Source: an uncultured Muribaculaceae bacterium
Lineage (GTDB): Bacteria; Bacteroidota; Bacteroidia; Bacteroidales; Muribaculaceae
DNA: 33,520 nt
Assembly (NCBI GenBank): GCA_910584665.1
Contig: CAJUBL010000034.1
Coordinates: 1-33,520 of the forward strand
Direction: 5' to 3'
In this document: positions 1 through 8,523 of the stretch, one piece after another
How the letters are laid out: every line of letters starts with the position of its first letter
Numbering within the stretch: position 1 is the first letter of the stretch
Notes under the pieces: model-generated
Database searches by the model: none
Told to the model about the DNA's origin: nothing
What the model saw: only the letters and a program-made list of their open reading frames with translations
Program-made: the position numbers and the translations under genes

Positions 1-51
1 GCGACCACCTGGTCCCAAACCAGGTGCGCTACCGGACTGCGCTACGCCCCG
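1..51 (-). tRNA. tRNA-Pro (anticodon TGG), 3' end cut off by window edge
   Basis: Read on the minus strand, the sequence starts at 51 with CGGGGCGTAGCGCAGTCCGG, a typical 5' half of bacterial tRNA-Pro with acceptor strand and D arm. An anticodon stem CCTGG/CCAGG follows, enclosing the loop TTTGGGA, so the anticodon is TGG. The variable loop, T arm and acceptor 3' strand lie beyond position 1. Confidence 0.93.
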
Positions 52-107
52 ATTGTCATAAGACAGCGGCAAAGGTACGACATGTTTTTGAATTATCCAA
101 ATTCAAT

Positions 108-794
108 TTATTTTAATCGGAACATGTAACCCAGTGTCACTGTGATTGCATTACCGCGCGAAGCGTTGAAAAAGTCTTTTTTGGCCGAGGGGAATATATT
201 GCCGAGTCCATAGTAATACCGCACCTCAAGAGTGATGCAGTGTTTTCGTTTTATGATAAACTCCATTCCGGCACCGGCACATATGCCGTAGTCGAACCTG
301 TTGGTGACTTTCATTGCCATCTGTTCGGTTGTACGGTTGACTGTGGGGAAGTTCTCGATATCGGATATCTCGCTGACGTTAAAATTTGAGTCGACTTTGT
401 CTCCGATCATGTAACATAGCTGTGGACCGAGGTTGAAAAATCCTTTTACTTTGCGGCCTCCGAAGAATATGTGTGTCATGATCGGTAATTCTGCGTAGGT
501 CAGCGTGTGGGTGTAGCTGAACTGCGGGGTTTCGGTGAAGTCTTCGCACCATCCGCGTTGCGTGATGTTAAGCTCGGCCCGCAGCCCCACATGCCGTTCT
601 TCGGCCCACATGGCCGAGATGCCCATTGTGATTCCCTGATGGAATTTCTGCTCGATCGACGGGTTGAACGATTGCTGGGACATCGCTATGCCGGCGTGTG
701 CTCCAACGTGAAAATGCGGTTTGTAGAGGGTCTGTGCCCTCATCGTCGGGATGCCGGCAATGAGCACGGCAAGTAATGGGACAATACGTTTCAT
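108..794 (-). CDS. Outer-membrane beta-barrel protein (PorT-like fold)
   Basis: A 228-aa protein with a signal peptide (hydrophobic residues 5-16, cleavage after about residue 20 in the MRAQ region). The rest is alternating amphipathic strands rich in Gly, Tyr and Phe, ending in a YMFRLK-type last strand, as in the outer_membrane_beta-barrel (PorT-like) domain common in Bacteroidetes. Such proteins sit in the outer membrane; the specific role is unknown. PorT itself belongs to type IX secretion, but nothing here shows that this is the true PorT orthologue. The start codon overlaps the stop of the upstream LysM gene as ATGA (791-794), so the two are translationally coupled and likely act together at the envelope. 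Confidence 0.8.
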   Translation of the reverse strand: MKRIVPLLAVLIAGIPTMRAQTLYKPHFHVGAHAGIAMSQQSFNPSIEQKFHQGITMGISAMWAEERHVGLRAELNITQRGWCEDFTETPQFSYTHTLTYAELPIMTHIFFGGRKVKGFFNLGPQLCYMIGDKVDSNFNVSEISDIENFPTVNRTTEQMAMKVTNRFDYGICAGAGMEFIIKRKHCITLEVRYYYGLGNIFPSAKKDFFNASRGNAITVTLGYMFRLK

Positions 795-2554
795 TCGAGC
801 GTGGTTTTGATTGATCCGTCGGGACCGAATGTCACTATCAGCAATGCGTCGTTGACGTCTCCATGTGAGTTGTCGTGATTGAAATTTATTACGCTCTGCA
901 GGCCGGTGTATGGATGTATGTGGTCGGCATATCCGTGGCCGTATTCCTTGAACAGCGAGAGCAGGAACATACCGGTGTCGAAGCCTAAGATCCCCTGTAC
1001 AGGAGCGGCATCGAGCATCTCTGCACCATAGGCGGTCTGGAATTTATGTGCGAATGTTTCAGTCTCGGGATTTTTCATGTCGGCATAGAAGCGTGTGTAT
1101 ATGGTAGCCTCAAGTTCACACAGGCGGTTGAGATATTCTCCCCTGAAAGTTATCCAGTCGGGATAGCCGAATATACGTATCGACCGGTCGGGACGGGATT
1201 GTCCCATGCGGTTGATTGCCTCTGACAGTTTGGCGAACTCGGCCCGTGAACCTGATACCGGCACGAAGACATAGTCGCGTTCCATATCAAGAGTGTCAAG
1301 ATCGCGGTGTGACAGTAGGTTCCTGAAAGTTATTTCCCGGTAAGTCACACTGTCTGCTTCGAGACGTTGCCTGAGCATGGACGTGAATGCATCCTTATCG
1401 GCGGCTCCGTCTATACGTGACAGGAATACCGGCGTGTACCCTCCGTACATGTCCGCAAATGCGTCGACAGCCTTGGCGAGCATAGGGGCGTGGGGTATAT
1501 TTGCCTGTATAACCCTCGGGTTGTCGGCATGCAGGTTACTCCTGACATTGAAGGTGTTGTACAGGCGTGTCCCCGACATCATCCCGTCTGCGATGATCTG
1601 AAGATGTTCTTCGTTGTCCGGACCTATGATAAGGTCCATTCCGGCCATTTCCGGACGGCGCATGATCGCCGATACAGAGTCGGCTGAGGCCGATGTATCG
1701 AATGTGTATATGCTGACATGATGGCCGGGATAGTTCCTGAGCGAATCAGCGGCCAGAAGCAGGCCTTTATAAAACTCTGTGAATAACTGGGAATTTTTGC
1801 CTGGCTCGTCTTCGTGAAGCATGAACGGCAGCATTACGGCCATATTGACAGTGTCTGGTGCCGGACCTGATACGACCGGTTCGTCGGTCGGGACTATATA
1901 CTTTTGCGATATACGCTCTTCGCTCGGTATCAGCGAGTACTTGTCGGGATCCTCATATTCTGTCGTCGGGGTGTCATGGGAGGTATCCGGCGTAGGATCA
2001 TAGGTTACGGTCGCATGACCGGTCTGCCTGGCGGCATGGCCGCCGGCTTTTACCACGAGGATGTCGCCCTCTTTCACACCATACTCTGCCGAAGGGTTGA
2101 GAGCTATCAGCTGGTCGGTGGTCATGCCGTGCTTATGGCTGATACCGTAGAGAGATTCACCGCGTCTTACCTTATAGGTGGTGTTTTCTGTCAGACCGCT
2201 TTCCTCACCGTCTCTGGCGGCCGGTACGGATATCACAGGCTGAGTCGCCACCACCGGACCGGTATTGCTTTCCAGAGCCCGCGGACGCCCTTTATCGATG
2301 ATCGCACAGGGTATATACAGTCTCATGCCGGCTCTCAGTCCGTCGGCGGCCGTCGGGTTGTATCGTGTGATTTCAACAGGCGGGATACCGAGTTCCCGTG
2401 ATACGTCATAGATGCTTTCACCCTTTTTCACATCGTAGATGTAGCACTCACGGTCTCCCACCGTCGTGACACGCAGGTCGCGTGATACTGCTGTTAAGGA
2501 TGTTAACAGACCTATAATCAGCGTTATGAATATATATTTGGCTGTCTGTGTCAT
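791..2554 (-). CDS. LysM-domain protein with periplasmic-binding-protein-like domain
   Basis: A 587-aa protein. It has an N-terminal hydrophobic signal (residues 7-22) and two LysM modules at about 39-81 (YDVKKGESIYDVS) and 126-168 (YKVRRGESLYGIS), which bind peptidoglycan. A low-complexity linker rich in Pro, Asp and Thr covers about 170-230. The C-terminal region (about 235-585) reads as a type 1 periplasmic binding-protein fold (MAVMLPFML..., then an LIIGPDNEE stretch), similar to the Peripla_BP_6/LpoA group. LpoA activates a peptidoglycan synthase in proteobacteria; a similar role here is only an analogy. It is first in a two-gene operon with the beta-barrel gene and is divergent from typA, with overlapping promoter regions. 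Confidence 0.8.
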   Translation of the reverse strand: MTQTAKYIFITLIIGLLTSLTAVSRDLRVTTVGDRECYIYDVKKGESIYDVSRELGIPPVEITRYNPTAADGLRAGMRLYIPCAIIDKGRPRALESNTGPVVATQPVISVPAARDGEESGLTENTTYKVRRGESLYGISHKHGMTTDQLIALNPSAEYGVKEGDILVVKAGGHAARQTGHATVTYDPTPDTSHDTPTTEYEDPDKYSLIPSEERISQKYIVPTDEPVVSGPAPDTVNMAVMLPFMLHEDEPGKNSQLFTEFYKGLLLAADSLRNYPGHHVSIYTFDTSASADSVSAIMRRPEMAGMDLIIGPDNEEHLQIIADGMMSGTRLYNTFNVRSNLHADNPRVIQANIPHAPMLAKAVDAFADMYGGYTPVFLSRIDGAADKDAFTSMLRQRLEADSVTYREITFRNLLSHRDLDTLDMERDYVFVPVSGSRAEFAKLSEAINRMGQSRPDRSIRIFGYPDWITFRGEYLNRLCELEATIYTRFYADMKNPETETFAHKFQTAYGAEMLDAAPVQGILGFDTGMFLLSLFKEYGHGYADHIHPYTGLQSVINFNHDNSHGDVNDALLIVTFGPDGSIKTTLE

Positions 2555-2576
2555 AATTATCTTTATCTTGGAGCTA

Positions 2577-2584
2577 CAAAAATA
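2577..2584 (-). promoter_or_regulatory. Bacteroidetes-type -7 box for the LysM operon
   Basis: Minus-strand TATTTTTG matches the primary sigma consensus TAnnTTTG and lies 23 bases upstream of the LysM start codon. A clear -33 TTTG is not visible. Confidence 0.45.
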
Positions 2585-2607
2585 GATAAAATATCGCAGA
2601 TTTTAAG

Positions 2608-2615
2608 TAACTTTG
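2608..2615 (+). promoter_or_regulatory. Bacteroidetes-type -7 box for typA
   Basis: TAACTTTG fits the TAnnTTTG consensus and is followed by GCGCC, a frequent context in this phylum. It lies 23 bases before the typA ATG. The -33 region is weak. It is back to back with the opposite promoter at 2577-2584. Confidence 0.6.
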
Positions 2616-2638
2616 CGCCCTGAAAAACAACTATCAAT

Positions 2639-4435
2639 ATGCAGAACATCCGAAATATTGCCATCATCGCCCACGTAGACCATGGCAAGACGACGCTCGT
2701 TGACAAGATGCTGTTGGCCGGTCACCTTTTTCGCGACAATCAGTCCACCGGCGAGCTGATACTCGATAACAATGATCTGGAGCGCGAGCGCGGTATAACA
2801 ATTCTTTCCAAGAACGTTTCGATCAATTACAGGGATACAAAAATAAATATCATCGACACTCCGGGACACGCCGACTTCGGCGGTGAGGTGGAACGCGTGC
2901 TCAACATGGCCGACGGCTGTCTTCTTCTTGTCGACGCGTTCGAGGGCCCCATGCCTCAGACGCGGTTCGTGTTGCAGAAAGCGATTCAGATGGGTCTCAA
3001 ACCTGTCGTGGTAATCAACAAGGTCGACAAGCCCAACTGCCGTCCCGACGAGGTTCAGGAAATGGTGTTTGACCTTATGTTCAGTCTTGATGCCACCGAG
3101 GATCAGCTTGATTTCCCCACCATATACGGTTCGGCCAAGAACGGCTGGATGTCGGACGACTGGCGTAAGCCCACCGACAACATTCTCCCCGTTCTTGACG
3201 CCATCATCGATTATATTCCCGCTCCGGAGACACTCGAGGGCGATTCCCAGATGCTCATCACTTCGCTTGATTTCTCGAGCTATGTGGGTCGTATTGCTGT
3301 GGGCCGTGTGCACCGCGGCACGCTGCGCGAGGGACAGGATATAGCCCTGTGCAGGAAGGACGGTTCCATAACAAAGCAGCGCATCAAGGAACTGCATGTC
3401 TTCGAGGGAATGGGGCGCAAACGCGTACAGAGTGTGTCGAGCGGTGACATATGTGCTCTGGTGGGTATCGAAGGTTTTGAGATCGGTGATACCGTGGCCG
3501 ACATCAGCAACCCCGAGCCTCTGCCCCGCATCGCCATTGACGAGCCCACTATGTCCATGACATTCACTATCAACGACAGCCCGTTCTTCGGCCGGGACGG
3601 CAAGTTTGTCACATCCCGTCATATCGGCGACCGTCTCACCCGTGAGCTCGACCGTAATCTGGCTCTGCGTGTCAGAAAGGACGACCATCAGGATGTATGG
3701 ACCGTCTATGGCCGTGGTGTCCTGCACCTGTCGGTGCTTATCGAGACCATGCGTCGCGAGGGATATGAGCTGCAGGTAGGACAGCCGCAGGTCCTTGTCA
3801 AGGAGATCGACGGTGTTAAGTGCGAGCCGGTCGAGCTTCTCACCATCAACGTCACCGAGGAGTATGCCTCCAAGATGATTGATATGGTTACCCGACGCAA
3901 GGGTGACCTTCTGTCGATGTCATCGCAGGGTGACCGCGCCCACATGGAGTTCCAGATTCCGTCGCGCGGCATCATAGGCCTGCGCAACAATGTCCTCACA
4001 GCATCGGCCGGCGAAGCGATCATGGCCCACCGTTTTCTTGAATATCAGCCATGGAAAGGCGATATCGAGCGACGTACCAACGGCTCGCTGATAGCCATGG
4101 AGGCCGGTACAGCCTACGCTTATGCCATAGACAAGCTCCAGGACCGCGGACGTTTTTTCATTTTCCCGCAGGAAGAGGTCTATGCCGGACAGGTGGTGGG
4201 CGAGAACGCCAAGGACAACGATATCGTTGTCAATGTCACCAAGTCCAAGAAACTGACCAATATGCGTGCATCCGGCGCTGACGACAAGGCACGTATAGTA
4301 CCTCCGGTCGTATTCAGTCTCGAAGAGGCTCTCGAATATATCAAAGAGGACGAGTATGTGGAGGTTACCCCCCACCACATACGCCTCCGCAAGATCATTC
4401 TCGACGAGCTCGAGCGCAAACGCGCCGGCCGTTGA
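2639..4435 (+). CDS. typA: Ribosome-associated translational GTPase TypA/BipA
   Basis: A 598-aa protein of normal family length. The GTPase motifs are complete: G1 AHVDHGKT at 11-18, switch I region RERGITI at about 49-55, G3 DTPGH at 73-77 and G4 NKVD at 127-130. The elongation-factor-like domain II, the EF-G-like domain with the SRGIIGLRN stretch, and the BipA-specific C-terminal domain follow. TypA/BipA binds the ribosome in the EF-G site and is tied to stress and cold adaptation and ribosome assembly in other bacteria. The ATG at 2639 is preceded by an AT-rich leader and a good -7 box, and no earlier in-frame start is sensible. A strong stem-loop follows the stop. Confidence 0.97.
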   Translation: MQNIRNIAIIAHVDHGKTTLVDKMLLAGHLFRDNQSTGELILDNNDLERERGITILSKNVSINYRDTKINIIDTPGHADFGGEVERVLNMADGCLLLVDAFEGPMPQTRFVLQKAIQMGLKPVVVINKVDKPNCRPDEVQEMVFDLMFSLDATEDQLDFPTIYGSAKNGWMSDDWRKPTDNILPVLDAIIDYIPAPETLEGDSQMLITSLDFSSYVGRIAVGRVHRGTLREGQDIALCRKDGSITKQRIKELHVFEGMGRKRVQSVSSGDICALVGIEGFEIGDTVADISNPEPLPRIAIDEPTMSMTFTINDSPFFGRDGKFVTSRHIGDRLTRELDRNLALRVRKDDHQDVWTVYGRGVLHLSVLIETMRREGYELQVGQPQVLVKEIDGVKCEPVELLTINVTEEYASKMIDMVTRRKGDLLSMSSQGDRAHMEFQIPSRGIIGLRNNVLTASAGEAIMAHRFLEYQPWKGDIERRTNGSLIAMEAGTAYAYAIDKLQDRGRFFIFPQEEVYAGQVVGENAKDNDIVVNVTKSKKLTNMRASGADDKARIVPPVVFSLEEALEYIKEDEYVEVTPHHIRLRKIILDELERKRAGR

Positions 4436-4460
4436 CAACCTCTCTACGCGTCACGATTAT

Positions 4461-4502
4461 CACGCTCCGTAACGCGCTGAACCGCCGGCGTTACGGAGCG
4501 TG
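4461..4502. terminator. 15-bp perfect stem-loop after typA
   Basis: CACGCTCCGTAACGC (4461-4475) and its exact reverse complement (4488-4502) flank a 12-nt loop. It lies between the typA stop and the patatin gene start. No T-run follows on either strand, so it may act as an attenuating or RNA-stabilising hairpin instead of a simple intrinsic terminator. Confidence 0.6.
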
Positions 4503-4551
4503 AACTTTCAGGTGGCGACAGGTGTTCAAATACAGACTAAATTCATCCGTT

Positions 4552-6882
4552 ATGTTCAGGTACTGTCTCGTCTCGCTTGCCGTGTTATTTTCATCGGCCA
4601 TCTATGCCGCCGATTCCTTATCGTTCTCCCGTGCCGACAGCCTCCGTCCGTCACACCAGTCGGTCGGCCTCGTGCTGAGCGGCGGCGGAGCCAAAGGCAT
4701 TGCCCACATAGGCGTGATACAGGCTCTTGAGGAAAATGACATTCCTATAGATTATATAGCGGGTACCTCGATGGGCGCCATAGTGGGAGCCCTGTACTCC
4801 ATGGGGTATACCCCGGCCGAGATGATGGAACTGCTTATGTCGCGTGACTTCAGTTATTGGTCGACGGGGCGTATTGACGAGAATCTCGTCTACTACTTTG
4901 CCAAGGATGACCCCACGCCGGCGTTGTTCACCATTCCGGTCTCTTTGCGTGATACGGTCTCGGTCACACGTTATCCGGCAAGTTTCATATCACCGTTGCC
5001 TATGAATTTCGGTTTTCTTGATCTCTTCACCCCATGTAATGCCCAGTGTGACGGAGATTTTGACCGGCTGTTCGTTCCTTTCAGGTGTGTCGCTTCCGAC
5101 GTACGTAACAAGCATAAAGTAGTCTGTTCCCGTGGCCAGCTCGGCGATGCTGTCAGGGCCTCCATGAGTTTTCCTGTTGTTTTCCAGCCTATCGAAATGG
5201 ACAGCGTACTGCTGTATGACGGCGGTATATACGATAACTTTCCCGTTGATGTGATGCGCAGCGAGTTCGCTCCGTCGATAATGATCGGAGTGGATGTACA
5301 CGGAACTACCGATCCGGCCAAGGCCCGTGATCTCATCAATCAGATTGAAGAGATGGTCATCCAGAACAACGACTATGAACTCCCCGGGGAAGAAGGCATC
5401 AGGATACGGCTCGATCTGAATCGGTTCTCGTTACTTGATTTTCAGGCCGCACCTGAGATATACCGTATAGGATATGACCGGACCGTGTCAATGATGGATT
5501 CCATCAGGGCGCGTATAACCACGAGAGTCCCGGCCGGGACACGGCGACTGCGTCGCGAGGTGTTCAGGTCAGCCACCCCCTATGTAAGGTTTGACTCAGT
5601 GAATGTCTCAGGCGGAACACCTTGCCAGAATGAATTTATAAAATATCTTTTCACCCGCAACCGGCCTGATACCTTCGGTATCGAATCAGCCAGATATTCC
5701 TATTATCGGGCCATAACCCCGGGTAAACTGCGGGATCTGCGGCCTACGGCACGTTACAATCCAGCCACAGGCTATTTCAGCCTCGATCTTGAAGCCGATG
5801 TGCAGAACGATCTTACAGTCGGTGTCGGAGGTTATCTTACTTCCTCGGTCAACAGCATGCTCTTCGTCACCGGCCGCTACAAGTCAATGTCACTGCGCAG
5901 TATGGATGCATCTCTTGATGCCTGGATAGGCCAGAGCTATATGGCGGCCTCGCTCAACACGCGTCTGGTCCTTCCTACCAGTATTCCTAAGGCACTATGG
6001 TTTCAGGCTGTAATCTCGCGACGTAAGTATTACGAAAGCGACAAACTGTTTTTCGATGCCGCTGTACCGACTTTTATTACAGGCATGGAGGCATTCGGAC
6101 GTCTGCGCTATTCGATGGCCGTGGGGCGTAAGGCAAAGGCTACCGTCGATATCGGCGGAGGAACAGGTGTAAGCCGTTTCTATCGTACTGATGCCATAAA
6201 GTATAAGAACATAGGCAGAGACCGTACATGTTATAATATAGCCCAGGGACGTCTCCTGTTCGACAGCTCGACTCTGGATAATCTTACCGCTCCCACCACT
6301 GGCTTCTATAGCCATTTTATGGGTGCGTGGAATGTCGGCCTCTATCATTATACTCCAGGACTTGACGGATTCGCGTCCCACGATCGTCCGACAAACTGGC
6401 TGCGCTTTGATCTTGATCTCAAAGGGTACGGAAAGATGTCACGACATTTCAGTCTGGGGGGAGAACTGAGTGTCGTCTATACCAATCGCGGTCTTCTTGA
6501 CAATTATAACGCCACCATAGTCAATGCTCCGGCATTTACCCCTACACCCGCGGCCGACAATGCTTTCAATCCGGCATTCAGAGCCAATTCGTACATCGCC
6601 TTAGGTGCTGTGCCGGTCTGGATGATCAATGACAGCTTCCAGCTCAGGGGAAATTTCCACCTGTTCCAGCCCATGCGTCGCATTCTGCTCGACCGTACCG
6701 ATGGTACGGCCTGTTATGGTCGCTGGTTCAGCAAGCGCTTTGCTTACTGTGAGGTGGCGGCCGCTTATACACTGCGCACAGCCACACTCAGACTGTACGG
6801 AAACTATCAGAGCTATCCGGCACGCAACTGGAACGTAGGCGTATCATTCGGTCTGTACTTTCTCGCCCCGAAACTCAACTGA
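4552..6882 (+). CDS. Patatin-like phospholipase with C-terminal outer-membrane beta-barrel
   Basis: A 776-aa protein from the ATG at 4552. This start gives a clean signal peptide (cleavage after IYA at about residue 19); an in-frame GTG at 4522 would only add a polar tail. The patatin domain (about 37-330) has the oxyanion motif GGGAKG (44-49), the nucleophile motif GTSMG (71-75, Ser73) and the dyad motif DGG (223-225, Asp223). A short POTRA-like part follows (about 350-375). From about 430 to the end there are alternating strands typical of a BamA/Omp85-type barrel. The layout resembles type Vd autotransporters such as PlpD, where the lipase is joined to its own barrel; in Bacteroidetes this family is annotated RssA-like. 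The substrate is presumably phospholipid, by family. Confidence 0.88.
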   Translation: MFRYCLVSLAVLFSSAIYAADSLSFSRADSLRPSHQSVGLVLSGGGAKGIAHIGVIQALEENDIPIDYIAGTSMGAIVGALYSMGYTPAEMMELLMSRDFSYWSTGRIDENLVYYFAKDDPTPALFTIPVSLRDTVSVTRYPASFISPLPMNFGFLDLFTPCNAQCDGDFDRLFVPFRCVASDVRNKHKVVCSRGQLGDAVRASMSFPVVFQPIEMDSVLLYDGGIYDNFPVDVMRSEFAPSIMIGVDVHGTTDPAKARDLINQIEEMVIQNNDYELPGEEGIRIRLDLNRFSLLDFQAAPEIYRIGYDRTVSMMDSIRARITTRVPAGTRRLRREVFRSATPYVRFDSVNVSGGTPCQNEFIKYLFTRNRPDTFGIESARYSYYRAITPGKLRDLRPTARYNPATGYFSLDLEADVQNDLTVGVGGYLTSSVNSMLFVTGRYKSMSLRSMDASLDAWIGQSYMAASLNTRLVLPTSIPKALWFQAVISRRKYYESDKLFFDAAVPTFITGMEAFGRLRYSMAVGRKAKATVDIGGGTGVSRFYRTDAIKYKNIGRDRTCYNIAQGRLLFDSSTLDNLTAPTTGFYSHFMGAWNVGLYHYTPGLDGFASHDRPTNWLRFDLDLKGYGKMSRHFSLGGELSVVYTNRGLLDNYNATIVNAPAFTPTPAADNAFNPAFRANSYIALGAVPVWMINDSFQLRGNFHLFQPMRRILLDRTDGTACYGRWFSKRFAYCEVAAAYTLRTATLRLYGNYQSYPARNWNVGVSFGLYFLAPKLN

Positions 6883-6970
6883 AAATTTTCCAAATTTGAA
6901 AGTTCGCGTGGTCAAAATTTTCCAAATTTGAAAATTCGCAGGGTTAAAATTTTCCAAATTTGAAAATTAG
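6882..6970. repeat. Three tandem 32-bp AT-rich repeats upstream of the AAA ATPase gene
   Basis: Units begin at 6882, 6914 and 6946; the third is cut to about 25 bases. Each starts with the same 20 bases, AAAATTTTCCAAATTTGAAA, a near-palindrome made of AAAATTTT and CAAATTTG blocks, followed by a GC-richer 12-base linker (TTCGCRKGGTY-like). The first unit begins on the last base of the patatin stop codon. The third unit supplies the -33 element of the following promoter, so the array is a candidate operator. Confidence 0.9.
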
Positions 6971-6990
6971 AAATATTTGTTGTAGCTTTG
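6959..6990 (+). promoter_or_regulatory. Promoter of the AAA ATPase gene
   Basis: A -33 TTTG at 6959-6962, exactly 20 bases of spacer, then TAGCTTTG at 6983-6990 match the Bacteroidetes housekeeping promoter (TTTG, about 20 bp, TAnnTTTG). The start codon lies 16 bases further on. The -33 box lies inside the third 32-bp repeat. Confidence 0.75.
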
Positions 6991-7006
6991 CGAAAATTAT
7001 AAGAAT

Positions 7007-8284
7007 ATGGATTTCAGGAGAATACTGTCAGATCAGCGCTCGGAGCTCGATAACCTTGATTTGTCAGCCCTTGTCTCTCGTGCGGAGGAGGCTAATGTCA
7101 ACCTAAACAGCAAGCTGGCGCAAATAGTAATTGGTGTAAGACGTAGTGGTAAATCGACGCTATGTCAGAAAGTCCTTCTTGAAAGTGGAATAAAATTTGG
7201 CTACGTCAATTTTGATGACGAGAATCTTGTTAATCTGCATCCCGAACAGCTTAATGAGATAATTGAGGCTCTTTATAGACTGCATGGTCCTCTTGATTAT
7301 TTCTTTTTTGATGAAATACAAAATGTCAGGGATATATGGCCCTTGTTTGTCAACCGATTGTTACGACAAGGGAAACGGCTTGTTATAACAGGCAGCAATG
7401 CCAATCTTTTGAGCGGTGAACTGGCAACACACCTCACCGGCAGGTATCATCAGATCGAGAATTTTCCGTTTTCTTTTACCGAATATTGCAGTATGCTTGG
7501 CATTGATATGAAATCAATGTCAACAGTTGCGACAGGACTAAGACAAAAAACTCTTGATGAGTACCTTATAAAAGGAGGTATGCCCGAGATTGTGTATGAA
7601 CATGAGTATTCGTATTATTTAAAGGGCCTTGTTGAATCCATAATAACAAAAGACATATGCCGGCGCCATAAGGTACGAAATGTCGAGAGTATACGTCGAT
7701 TGGCTAATCTTGTTCTTGATCTTGTGGGGCAGGAGGTGCAGACAAATGAACTTGCAGCTAAAATCGGTATTTCACATCCTACGGTTGCAAAATATCTGCA
7801 ATACCTTAAAGAGTCATATCTTATTTGTGAGGTTCCGGTTTTCTCATATAAAAATCTTGACAGACAGAAGATAAGAAAATATTATGCCATCGATGTCGCA
7901 TTCATGTCAAATCATGAGTATGCGTTGGGTTCGCCGGGATTGGGATGGCGTCTGGAAAATGTTGTGACGCTTGAGCTTATGCGACGTATCAGTCCGGAGA
8001 GCGATAAATTGTTTTACCTCAAGAAAAACAAAGACTATGAAGTTGATTTTGTAGTAGTAAAAAATGATAAAGTCAGCGAATTGATACAGGTTACATATGA
8101 CTTTTCAGATCCGTCGACTAAGTTGCGCAATCGCGAGCTGATAGGATTGGTAAAGGGATCACATGCTGTAGGATGTGATAAGCTGACGTTGATAGTCATG
8201 GAGGGTAGTCCCAGAACAGAGACTATTGACAATAAAGAAATAAGAATTGTAAAAGCATCGGATTGGCTTGCAGAACTTGACTAA
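7007..8284 (+). CDS. AAA ATPase with DUF4143 C-terminal domain
   Basis: A 425-aa protein of the AAA_14/DUF4143 type. Walker A is GVRRSGKST (43-51), Walker B is YFFFDE (98-103), a sensor-like ITGSNA follows at 127-132, and an LTGR motif is at 143-146. A winged-helix-like segment with a recognisable HTH (about 245-273, NELAAKIGISHPTVAKYL) follows. The C-terminal part has the conserved ENVV (317-320), EVDF (345-348) and ELIQV (358-362) that resemble a degenerate PD-(D/E)XK nuclease fold; the usual lysine position reads Gln-Val-Thr, so nuclease activity is doubtful. The cellular role of this large, patchily distributed family is unsettled. Codon use is visibly AT-richer than in the neighbours, and the gene has its own repeats and promoter, which suggests lateral acquisition. 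Confidence 0.9.
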   Translation: MDFRRILSDQRSELDNLDLSALVSRAEEANVNLNSKLAQIVIGVRRSGKSTLCQKVLLESGIKFGYVNFDDENLVNLHPEQLNEIIEALYRLHGPLDYFFFDEIQNVRDIWPLFVNRLLRQGKRLVITGSNANLLSGELATHLTGRYHQIENFPFSFTEYCSMLGIDMKSMSTVATGLRQKTLDEYLIKGGMPEIVYEHEYSYYLKGLVESIITKDICRRHKVRNVESIRRLANLVLDLVGQEVQTNELAAKIGISHPTVAKYLQYLKESYLICEVPVFSYKNLDRQKIRKYYAIDVAFMSNHEYALGSPGLGWRLENVVTLELMRRISPESDKLFYLKKNKDYEVDFVVVKNDKVSELIQVTYDFSDPSTKLRNRELIGLVKGSHAVGCDKLTLIVMEGSPRTETIDNKEIRIVKASDWLAELD

Positions 8285-8302
8285 GATCCGGTTGATGTGA
8301 GG

Positions 8303-8523
8303 TCATCCGGCGAGCCTTATGCGCGGAATGCCGAGACGCCCGACAGGACGCAGGGTGAATGATGTCTCTCCCGAGAGGTAATCGATCTTCTCATCGAGCG
8401 TCATCTGCGCCACAAGCTCACGGGCACGCGCCTTGTGCTCCTGGCTTATTGTCACAGCATGCAACGACAGCGATGTGGTCGAAAGCACACGACTGTAGTA
8501 ATGATGATTCTGATATGTTTCAT
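8303..8523 (-). pseudogene. GH3 glycosidase remnant: frameshifted, 5' end only
   Basis: An ATG at 8523 overlaps the stop of the upstream GH3-SGNH gene as ATGA and begins a signal peptide (MKHIRIIITTVV). The frame is lost in the GTGTG at 8486-8490: dropping one GT there restores LSTTSLSLHA, a proper signal-peptide end, followed by a clear GH3 N-terminus (ARELVAQMTLDEK, then GRLGIPRIRLA). The sequence stops at the point where GH3 enzymes continue with Asp-Gly-Pro; GCCGGATGA gives an accidental stop at 8303-8305. About 700 residues are missing. Only 18 bases separate it from the end of the convergent AAA ATPase gene, so the 3' part was probably lost when that cassette arrived. Confidence 0.85.

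Noticed and set aside
2603..3727. Long open frame (374 codons) on the minus strand opposite typA
   Set aside because: It is fully antisense to the well-conserved GTPase; the translation shows no domain and follows the codon bias of typA.
6882..6970. Possible CRISPR-like array
   Set aside because: Only three units, the spacing segments are near-identical instead of unique, and no cas gene is present. They are plain tandem repeats.
8303..8488. The 61-codon frame as an intact small gene
   Set aside because: Its content is the N-terminus of a GH3 enzyme starting inside a signal peptide; the real start at 8523 is out of frame, so it is a remnant.
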